In this document: piece after piece, positions 55,671 to 64,000 of the stretch
How positions within the stretch are numbered: position 1 is the stretch's first letter
How the letters are laid out: each line of letters starts with the position of its first letter
DNA from: Lunularia cruciata
Taxonomy: Eukaryota > Streptophyta > Marchantiopsida > Lunulariales > Lunulariaceae
Assembly: GCA_948567375.1 (NCBI GenBank)
Contig: OX419762.1
Location: 12,840,001-12,904,000 of the forward strand
Length of the DNA stretch: 64,000 nucleotides
Reading direction: 5' to 3'
The notes under the pieces: model-generated
What the model saw: only the letters and a program-made list of their open reading frames with translations
The model's database searches: none
What the model was told of the DNA's origin: nothing
Made by a program: the position numbers and the translations under genes

Positions 55671-57263
55671 TCTCATCACGGCGACAATTACAACGGTGTC
55701 CATTGACCCTAAGGTCCATACTGAGTTTCAATCAGCTCTACAACAAGATCCCTTCTTCCAAGTGGTACATGGTCGTCTGACAGCATGCGACAAGGAGTAC
55801 AAAACCTTCTCCTTCAAGGAACGCCTTTTATTCTATGCAGACTAGATCTATGTTCTAGCCAAAGGTGATCTTCGACTTTTGTGCCTTCAAGAAGCCCATG
55901 ATTTACCAATAGCTAGTCACATGGGAGTGGACAAGACCTTGGGCACCCTCCAACGCCAATGGTGGTGGCCCAACATGACACAAGATGTTCAAGACTTTGT
56001 CCGATCATGTGAGAGTTGCAAACTTAACAAGGCCATCGACCAGAAGCCGAGTGGACTCCTTCAACCACTCGCCATTCTATCTGCTCACTGGGAGCATGTA
56101 AGCTTGGATCTCATCACATCCTTGCCAAAGACAAAACAAGGACACACCGCAATCGTGGTATTTGTGGATAACCTTAGTAAGAAAATCCACTAGGCACCAA
56201 CTTGTGATATCGTGGATGCTCCAACCTTAGCGCAAATCTACTTCGACAATGTCTTCAAGCATCATGGGATACCATGCGTACTCATCTCCGACCGTGATCC
56301 TTGATTTACCAGGAAGTTTTGGCAAGCACTCTTCCAGATACTCGGCACCAAGCTTGCTTTGTCCACGACCTATCATCCTCAAACTGATGGACAAACTGAA
56401 CGCGCAAATTGTACATTGGAGGATATGTTGCGGGCCTTTGTCAATGTCCACCATACCAACTGGGATGAATGTCTTGCAGCTGTAGAATTTGCCTACAACA
56501 ATTCCAAATAGGCAAGCACCGGATTTCTCCCTTCTTTCTCAATTTTGGCCAAGATCAGCTTGTTCCAGATTCTCTTCTTGCTCCCCCTCTCTCTCAGGTT
56601 CCTCATACTTCCACATTCTTGACCACTATATCCCAATCTCTCCAACAAGCCAAGTCTCACCTCCTTGTTGCTCAAAATTGCCAAAAACAATATGCGGACC
56701 ACCATCGTTGTGATCTCACCTTTGAAGTTGGTGATAAAGTCATGGTATCCTCTAGTAACCTCCCTCTCCCACTTGATACCCAAGTTTGTAAACTTGCCCC
56801 TAATTGGATAGGACCCTTTGATATCACACACATTATCTCTCCTGTTGCTTATCGACTTGCCTTGCCTTGTCACATGCGTATCCATCATGTCTTTCATGTT
56901 TCCAAGTTGAAACCCTTTGTTCCTAACCCCTCTTCCTTTTCCTCTCAAGTCCAACCTCCCCTTCTTCCTGTTCCTATCAATGATCATGAGGAGTACAAAG
57001 TTGATCGTATCCTTTGGAGTTGCCATATTCAACAAGGCCGTCGCCAACATACAGAGTACAAGGTCCTTTGGAAAGGGTATCCCCTTCATGATGCCACATG
57101 GGAACCTCTTTCCCACCTCCAAAATGTACAGATGGCCATCAAGGAATTCAAAGCTTCACTGGCGACGAGGACGTCACCAACTAGCGGCAAGGGAATATAT
57201 AACAATATGGAGTTTAGCGATGAAGTTAGTCGGGCTTACAAAGTAGAGAATAAGACAAAATAG
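55671..57263 (+). pseudogene. Integrase with chromodomain of A5
   Basis: HHCC zinc module: EAHDLPIASH and CESCKLNK (about 55888-56025). DDE core: LDLITSLPKTKQGH (first Asp), LISDRDP then a TGA (second Asp, about 56281-56305), YHPQTDGQTERANC (Glu, about 56371-56415). The C-terminal GPY-type region reads NWIGPFDITHIISPVAYRL, HVFHVSKLKPFVPN. Chromodomain 56988-57150: EEYKVDRILWSCHI, YKVLWKGYPLHDATWEPLSHL. Stops at 55843, 56191, 56302 and 56508. The last frame runs 66 bp into the 3' LTR before TAG at 57261. Confidence 0.92.
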
Positions 57264-57603
57264 CCAAGAATATTCTAGAAGCATCTAAGAAGCTTCTTGG
57301 GAAGCTTCCCAACTAGTTAACTTGCGCTCTAAGCAGGTAGCTTCTAGAAGCTTCTACCTAGCTTAGCTTGCACGCCAAGTAGGCAGCTTCTTGAGAAGCT
57401 TCTTGAGAAGCTTCTTGGTTAACTTGGCTTGCACTCCAAGAAAGCGGCTCAAGGAAGCTCTTGAGAAGCTTCAAGGGTCTTGTATGCTACCTATAAATAC
57501 CAAAGCCGAAGCTCATGCTAGGCATTTGGAATTTTCCCTCATTCAAGTGTCCCAATGTGAGTTTCCATTCTCCTATTTCTCTCCTCAGTTTTGGTCTTTT
57601 ACA
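57198..57603 (+). repeat. 3' LTR of A5
   Basis: TATAACAATATGG (TG start mutated) to TTTTACA. Perfect HSE-like TTCTAGAAGCTTC at 57342-57354, TATAAAT at 57492-57498. A preceding GGCAAGGGAATA is the polypurine-like tract. Confidence 0.93.
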
Positions 57604-57839
57604 CATAGATTGCTCACATGACAATAGCTCAACCGTGGGATCTATCATACAACCTATTCAGTCTTTTTGGAGATAAACCACACTAGTTTACTTTTTCATA
57701 GGCTATGCAAACCACAACACAATAATGTGTACTATTCCTATATTGATGGTGTATCACTACAATTTATGCAATACAGATTTTTCCCACAACAAGTTGATGT
57801 GAAGCATATCATCTAAGTTGGGAGAATTTGTGTAGTTGC

Positions 57840-60530
57840 AAACTCTTTACCTGAATGAAGATGCTTTGATGTGCAACATTCTTACATCTTGGTAAGATTT
57901 TTCAAGTTACCAACCCTTAACCTCTCCAAAAACAAATTGGCAGGCCACATACCAATGGAGTTTGAAGGATTGTGCAAGTTAGAATACCTTTTACATGCAA
58001 CATTCTACCATCCTTGGGAAAATGTGTGAAGTTGGAAAGCCTAAACCTTTCCATGAACAAGTTAGCATGCCACATATCAATTGAGTGGAGAGAATTAGGC
58101 AAGTTGGAATACCTTTCCCTATATGGGAATGTAGATAGGAAATATTCATGTATTTTTAGAAAATTGTGAAAAGTTGCAAAACCTTGACCTCTCCACAAAC
58201 AAATTGACATGCCACATATAGTTTGACTTGGGAGAATGGTGGAATTGGAATATCTTTCTCTACATGGGAATGCATTGATAAGTAACATTCTTGCATCCTT
58301 GGGAAATTGTTCAAAGTTGTAAAGCCTTGACCTTTGCACAAACAAAATGGCAAGCATCATACCAATTAAGTTGGTAGAAGTGAAGGAGTTGGAATAATTT
58401 TCATTTATTTGGGAATGCATTGCAAAGCCACATTCTTATATCCTTGGAAAATTGCTCAAAGTTGCAAAGCCTTGACCTCTCCACAAACAAAATGGCAAGC
58501 CACATACTAGTTGAGTTGGGAGTAGTGGAGGAGTTGGAATACCTTTTCTTGTTTGGGAATGCATTGACAAGCAACATTCTTGCATCCTTGGGAAATAATT
58601 TAAATTTTCAAAACCTTGACCTCTCCACAAACAAATTGGCAAGCCATGTACCAATTGAGCTGGAAGAATTAGAGAATTGGAATACCTTTCCTTTATGGGA
58701 GTGCATTGACTTGCAACATTCCTACATCCTTGGACAATTGTGGAAAGTGTCAAATCCTTGACCTCTCCATGAGCAAATTGGTAAGCCACATACCAACTAA
58801 GTTGGAAGAATTGAGGCAACTGCAAAATTTTCACCTAAATGAGAATGCATTGAAAATCAATATTCTTACATCCTTGGGAAATTCTTCAAAGTTGCAAGGC
58901 CTCAAAATCTCCACAAAAAAATTAGCAAGCCACATAATAATTGAGTTGGGAGATTTAGGGAAGTTGGAATACCCTCCCTTGTATGGAAATGCATTGATAA
59001 GCAACATTCTTGCTTCCTTGGGAAATTATGTAAAGTTGCAAATCGTTGACCTCTCCACAAATAAATTGGCAGCCACATACTAGCTAAGTTGGGAGCATTG
59101 GGGATATTGGAATTCCTTTCCTCATGTGGGAATGCATTGACATGCAAAATCATGCATCCTTGAGGAATTATTCAAAGTCACAAATTATCAACCTCTCCAG
59201 AAACAAATTAGTAGGCCACATACAAGCTGAGTTTGAATACCTTTCCTTATATGAAAATGCATTGAGTTTGAATACCTTTCCTTATATGAAAATGCATTGA
59301 CAAGCAACATTCCTACATCCTTGTGGAATTTTACAAAGTTGCAAACCCTCTACCTCTCCACAAACAAATTTGCATTCCACATACAAGTTGAGTTGAGAGA
59401 ATTGGGGGGAATAAGAAGACATTTTCTTATATGGTAATGCATTGACATGCAACAATTTTGTGAAATTTTTCAAAGTTGCAAAGACTTGTGGTCTTCAATA
59501 ACAATCTTACTAGAAGGCTACATCTAATTGGGGGAATTTTTTGTCTATGGTAGATCTAGATCTTGAGTGGAAGTGACTTTCAGGTGGTATACAGTTTAAC
59601 TTGATTTAAAGAATCTTATGGTTTTTAGCCTTTACCAAAACCAATTATCAAGAGTTATTCCTCAAGATTGGGGGTCCGTATACTTTTCAAGTTTTGGATG
59701 TTTCTCATAATGAATTAGAAGGAATCATACCATCCAACATTAAAAACCTTTCATCCCTACTGAAACTCAAAACTTGATAGCAAAAAATTCATTGGTGCAA
59801 ATCCAACCAACCTCAAACATTGAGTACATTCATTGATAACAATTACTCTAGCTAACAAATTTCTGCATTAAGTAACTACAAAAGCTTATTAATGCTTGAC
59901 TTGAGCTATAAATTTTTCCACAATTCCTTACCAACAAGTTTTAGGAACATAATCAGCTCCTTCCACGTTTGTATTGTGCATTCAAGTAACTTAGTTGGCT
60001 TGTTTCTCTATTGGTTCCCACTATCAACCTCCTTTAGGTGTTGTACCTTTCAAACAACAAATCCTATGGAATTCTTCTTGGAAACTTATAAAAAATGCAT
60101 GATTTTATGAACATGAAAAATATAAACTCCAATGGTGAAGGGAATGCACTTGACAAGGAGATAGTGGAGTCAACAAAAGGTCAAGAGCTTGTCCTAACAT
60201 ACATTTTCTCCATCTAGATTTCCTTTGATGTACAAAATAACAATTTTACAAGCACTAAGTACCTGGGTAATCTTCATGGAATGCGATCTCCTTAATGGTT
60301 CAATACCTTCTCACATGTCCAAACTATTGGTGGTGGAGTCTCGTGATGTATCCAAGAATATCTTATTTGGAGTAATTCCACTTCCTTAGGTGCAACTTAC
60401 CATGTTAGTATATTTCAATATGAGTTTTAATGAGATCAAAGGATATATTCCCATTTCTACTCAATTCAAGTTGATAAAAGCAATGTTTATTAGGAATGCT
60501 AGCCTTTGTGGATGCCTTTAGAGCCATGCA
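57840..60530 (+). pseudogene. LRR receptor relic, repeat domain
   Basis: A long run of leucine-rich repeats of the plant receptor-kinase type: SLGKCVKLESLNLSMNKLA, ELGVVEELEYLFLFGNAL, SLGNNLNFQNLDLSTNKLAS. A 144-bp (two-LRR, 48-residue) unit recurs about ten times between 57930 and 59390, with the phrase CTCCACAAACAAA(T/A)TGGCAAG in most units. Frameshifts break nearly every unit. The C-terminal LRR cap is near 60413-60525 (VYFNMSFNEIKGYIPI, RNASLCGC), followed by a stop; no transmembrane or kinase part is left before element A4 at 60597. Confidence 0.8.
59229..59298. repeat. 35-bp exact tandem duplication in an LRR
   Basis: GAGTTTGAATACCTTTCC... occurs twice head to tail (59229-59263 and 59264-59298). 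35 bp is not a multiple of three, so it shifts the frame. Confidence 0.95.
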
Positions 60531-60596
60531 ATATAGAAACTACAAGAACTTTGACACCACATTCAAAATAGAAGGAGAATACATATACATTAGATT

Positions 60597-61073
60597 TGTA
60601 AAAATATGGAGTTTATTGATGAGTTAGTTGAGACTAATGAAGTAGCAAACAAGAGAAATTAGCCAAAGATTATAAGAATATTCTAGAAGCATCTAGAAAG
60701 CTACTTGGTACCTTCTAAGTATTATGTAATGTGCATACCAAGTGATGACTTCTAAGAGAAAGCTTCTTGGGAAGCTTCCTTGCTAGCTTAGCTTGCATGC
60801 CAAGTAGGTAGTTTCTAGAAAGAAGCTTCTTGGGAAACTTCTTGGCTAGCTTAGCTTGCACGCCAAGTAGACAACTTCTAGAAAGAAGCTTCTTGATTAA
60901 CTTTGCTTGCACTCTAAGAAGAGGGTTTTTAGGAAGCTTCTCAAGAGCCTTGTATATTCTCTATAAATACAAAAGCCCAAGCTCATGCTAAGCATTTGGA
61001 GTTTCACTCATTCAATAATCCCAATGTGATTTTTGATCTTCCATTCTCCTATTTCTCTCCTTGGTCTTTTACA
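60597..61073 (+). repeat. 5' LTR of A4 (long subfamily)
   Basis: TGTAAAAATATGG... to TTTTACA, with the GCTACTTGGTACC block as in A3 and repeated CTTCTTGGGAAGCTTC. TATAAAT near 60962. The PBS following it reads TGATATTAGAGC (10 of 12 to the iMet PBS). Confidence 0.88.
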
Positions 61074-61095
61074 TTGATATTAGAGCATAAATTGA

Positions 61096-62163
61096 ATGGA
61101 TGGAATTTATGGACCACCAACTCCATTTTTTCCAAACCATTGGGATTTTCATGTTCATGTACTAACTAAACATCATTTTACATAGTTCATCATCTCACGC
61201 TTTGGGCAAGATCTTTTGAGTGTGATCACCTTGTTTGATCAACCCTTGATACTTCTAATTGTAGCTTATGGAGAGCCATGGACATGTTGCATCCACAAGT
61301 CAACTTAAATAAATTGTAGGTAGTTGATAGAGTAATAGCCATGGTGGCAATGTACAAATTTTTCATTACCATGCATTAAAAAATCAAGCACCTTTCTTGA
61401 TTGTTGGAAGAACAAGATCATCAATGATGAGAGCATGTAGAGAGAGCACCAATTCAAGAAGGAAAAGATCACATACAATTTCCAAAACCTAAGTTATTAG
61501 AAGGCAAGAACCTCTCAAGCATTGGGGAGATTTTTGTGTTTGATTGTGAACTTTATTTTGAAGCTAGAAATCTTCAAGATAAATAGAGACAAATTCTCTT
61601 GGCTTCAAGCTAATTGGGTGGAATGACAAACCTATGGTGGCAATTTTGAGTGGAGCAAGTTGAATGGAAGATTGTTGCACCAATCTTGACATAAAAAGAA
61701 TTCAAGAGTGTAATAATTAGGCAATGCAAAACTATAAATGTCACACAAGCTACACAAGATAGGTTGGAAAAATTGAAATAGATTGGTTTTGTAAGAAGTT
61801 ACATCACTCAATTCCAGAACACCATAATAAAAATTCTAGATATATTAGAAGGTGAAGCTTTGTTATCAATTCATGAGGGGCTTGAAGTCACACATCAAAT
61901 TAGAAGTGACCATGTGAGAGCCCAAAGACTTGAAGGAAACCATGCAATTAGTTGAGCGCTTTGATTCTCTAGTTGCAACTTCTTGGTCTTGATCTTCATA
62001 AAACCTCCCTACACATTATATATGGGTGGAAAAGCCGGCACCAATGGAGATTGATGCCATCCAACAAAAACCACTTGGGCCTATAGATAAGGAAAGATGG
62101 TGACAAAATGGCAGCTACTTTTATTGTTGCCAAATTGGGCATCACATTGTTAAATGTTCAAGA
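61096..62163 (+). pseudogene. Leader ORF and gag relic of A4
   Basis: The leader MDGIYGPPTPFFPNHWDFHV is cut by a stop after 22 codons. gag homology from about 61341 to 62160 (FPKPK-LEGKNLS, WWQF-VEQVEW, the knuckle region near 62118-62155) is broken by frequent stops. Confidence 0.7.
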
Positions 62164-62660
62164 ATGGACGAGCCTAATAAATCATCCAAATGGAATTCAT
62201 GGAGAGTGAGGATCAAGGAAACAAGGAATCTCAATAGGGAACTCAAGCCAACTATTGAGAACTTGATTAGTTCTAATGGAATTGAGTGCTCAACATGTGC
62301 AAGTTTGCTTCACTTGCAAGGTATGATATTTGATTGTGGTTTTAGGATTTTGGTTGATTTTGGAATTTTAGAGAATTGCATGTCCATACAATTAGCAAAG
62401 GAATTGAGTATTTATATCAAGCCAATAATTAGAAATAGATTGATGAGGACAGATAGTAGCAAGGGTTCTACATTTTATACTTCACACCTTGTTACATTCA
62501 AGATTGGGAAAGAATATTTGGAGTGTATGAGGTTTGTAGTGGTACCTCTACACTATGATGTCATTTTAGGTTTATCTTGGCTTGAAATTATAGTGTTCAA
62601 TTTCATTAGAATTGATGATAAATTTAAGTACAACACCAAGGTAAGAATTAATGCTTAAGT
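62164..62660 (+). pseudogene. Protease of A4
   Basis: A 164-codon open frame: ENLISSNGIECSTCASLLHL, ILVDFGILENCMSIQLAKEL (the active-site DSG reads DFG), YLECMRFVVVPLHYDVILGL. It is followed at about 62697-62756 by a single 60-bp linker unit (SQDEEFVNKATIEQAL, one frameshift). Confidence 0.8.
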
Positions 62661-62829
62661 TGTCTGGCACCTTTGAGCAAGACACCAAGAATAGTCAGTC
62701 CAAGATGAGGAGTTTGTCAATAAAGCAACCATAGAGCAAGCTTTGGAAGAAGATAAGTTTTTTTGATGGTGTGGATTAAAGCAAATTGCGCATGGAGAAT
62801 CTAAGGAGGTCAAATAGCCTCATCAAGCA

Positions 62830-64000
62830 ATGGTTGATCAAATAGTTCAAGAGTTTTCAAATGTGTTTCAGGATGATTTGTCAAAGGGATTACCTTCTTA
62901 TCGTGGTATGATCTTCAAGATTGAGTTATTGCCAAAAAGTACTCTAGTGAGTAGACCAATCTATTGGCTCTCACCAAAGGAGTTACATGAGCTTCAAACA
63001 AGAATGATGGAGTTGTTGGACAAGGATTTCATACAATATATTACATCTCTTTGGGAAGCACCAATACTATTTGTTCCAAAGAAGGATCAACTATTGGATT
63101 GGTACATGATGGTGTTCTTGGATTATATTTTAATTTATAATAAGATGGAGATAGAACACAAAAATCACATGAAAAAGTGCTAAGATGATTACGTCAATGG
63201 AAGTTTTATTGCTAGAAGTCAAAGTATGCCTTCTTGGTAGAAGGAAGGTACCTTCTTGAGCCATAAGATCTCATAAAAGGAGATCAAGATGGAAGAGGAG
63301 AAAATCAAGGCCATTACTGATTGGCCTACTCCAAAGGATACCATAAAAGTATGGGTATGTAATGGATTGGCAAATTTTCACCAACGATTCATCCACTATT
63401 ATGCTCATGTGGTTGCACCATTGATCGACCTTTTGTGAAAGACGTCAAGCTTTCAATGGACCACCAAGTACAAAGAAGTATTCTAGAAGCTGAAATATAT
63501 GGTGTCTTCAAGACCTATTCTTCAACCATATGATCCTCAACTACCTTGTGTAGTTGATTTTGATGCTTCTAACTTTGCCATTGGAGTTTTGTTGCAACAA
63601 AAATTTCCAAATGGATTACATCTCATTGCCTTTGTGTCTTGTCAACTAAACACTACACAAAGGAATTACTTTGCTTGAGATCAAGAACAAATGGCAATGG
63701 TATACGCCACCAAGGTATGGAGGCATTATCTCATGAGAAACAAGTGATCATGTGCATCAATAAAAAATCCTTGTTGTAGACATTACATTATTGATTGGAG
63801 GAGCAACTATAGTTTTTGACCTCAAACTTGAATACAAACTTGGTAGGTCCCATATCATTCTTGATACCCTATCACAATAACTTGATTTGAAGTCTCTTCC
63901 TCTTGTCACGATAGAAATTATGATATTGTCAATCAACTTAAAAGTCCAAATTGAATTTAGGACAATTTTATAACAAGACCCCTTCTTGGAGATGGTACAA
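62830..64000 (+). pseudogene. RT with internal deletion and RNase H of A4
   Basis: The open frame 62830-63183 runs MVDQIVQEFSNVFQDDLSKG, RPIYWLSPKELHEL, ILFVPKKD and then jumps to QLLDWYMMVFLDYILIYNK: the fingers and palm between them (about 280 bp in relatives) are deleted without losing frame, and the second catalytic Asp is Tyr. Thumb (AITDWPTPKDTIK) and RNase H (VVDFDASNFAIGVLLQQ, about 63548-63600) follow with stops up to the edge. Confidence 0.85.

Larger units (their letters stand above)
52068..57603 (+). mobile_element. Family A chromovirus A5, complete, perfect TSD
   Basis: The best-preserved element, 5536 bp, with target-site copies CATAG at 52063-52067 and 57604-57608, two closely similar LTRs (408 and 406 bp), PBS, leader ORF, gag, PR, repeat linker, RT, RNase H, integrase and chromodomain in order on the plus strand. 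It lies within the broken LRR locus. About a dozen stops and one or two frameshifts make it non-autonomous despite the similar LTRs, so it was either mobilised in trans or mutated after insertion. Confidence 0.95.
60597..64000 (+). mobile_element. Family A chromovirus A4, runs off the right edge
   Basis: 5' LTR of the long subfamily, degenerate PBS, then gag, PR, one linker unit, an RT with a large deletion, and the RNase H start. It truncates the LRR locus just after its C-terminal cap. The 3' end and target-site copy lie outside the window. Confidence 0.88.

Noticed and set aside
56493-57122. 209-codon minus-strand ORF opposite the integrase
   Set aside because: Exact antisense of the integrase C-terminus and chromodomain, without its own motifs.
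57917-58420. Minus-strand ORFs over the LRR region
   Set aside because: They repeat every 144 bp with the LRR units; antisense shadows.
1-64000. tRNA, rRNA genes or CRISPR arrays
   Set aside because: I looked for T-loop type GGTTCGAATCC boxes, rRNA-like blocks and regularly spaced short repeats and found none; the regular repeats present are coding or minisatellite arrays.

Overview
The window reads as a nuclear segment of a land plant or close relative. It has plant-type LTR retrotransposons primed by initiator-Met tRNA, GT-AG introns, and an LRR receptor relic. It also holds a resistance-type gene with an alpha/beta-hydrolase, NB-ARC and armadillo (ARM) repeats, an architecture I associate with bryophytes, especially liverworts. 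That placement is inference. I see no tRNA, rRNA, CRISPR or bacterial-type operon. Almost all coding sequence is decayed, so most entries are pseudogenes or mobile elements.

Three LTR families explain most of the DNA. Family A is a Ty3/gypsy chromovirus: gag with a CCHC knuckle, PR, a 60-bp-repeat linker, RT, RNase H, integrase and a C-terminal chromodomain. Its LTRs are about 360-490 bp, begin TGTAACAATATGG, and contain GAA/TTC arrays resembling heat-shock elements. Five elements are present (A1 174-5558, A2 6022-11862, A3 13769-20668, A5 52068-57603, A4 60597 to the edge) plus two solo LTRs. Family B is another Ty3/gypsy lineage whose polyprotein carries a cytosine-5 DNA methyltransferase domain between protease and RT and a PHD finger after integrase. 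Family C is known only from solo LTRs of about 580 or 750 bp (TGTAATA...TATTACA).

Layout: 1-23036 is one family B element (copy B1, entering from the left edge) cut into four pieces by three separate family A insertions, three of whose parts were later hit by family C LTRs. 23037-26201 is a patchwork of family B LTR/leader pieces in both orientations. 26202-36038 is a second family B element (B2), interrupted only by a family A solo LTR, and it shows the full order gag-PR-DNMT-RT-RH-IN-PHD. 36039-41100 is non-coding with three degenerate minisatellites. 41126-47907 is the hydrolase-NB-ARC-ARM gene, with frameshifts and a recently amplified ARM array. 47908-49480 is empty. 49480-60530 is an LRR receptor relic split by a 2-kb unknown block and element A5, and it ends where A4 begins.

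The most notable content is family B: a retroelement encoding both a putative DNA-methylation writer and a chromatin reader. Its two copies are colinear over the DNMT, RT, IN and PHD parts, so the arrangement is not a chance junction.
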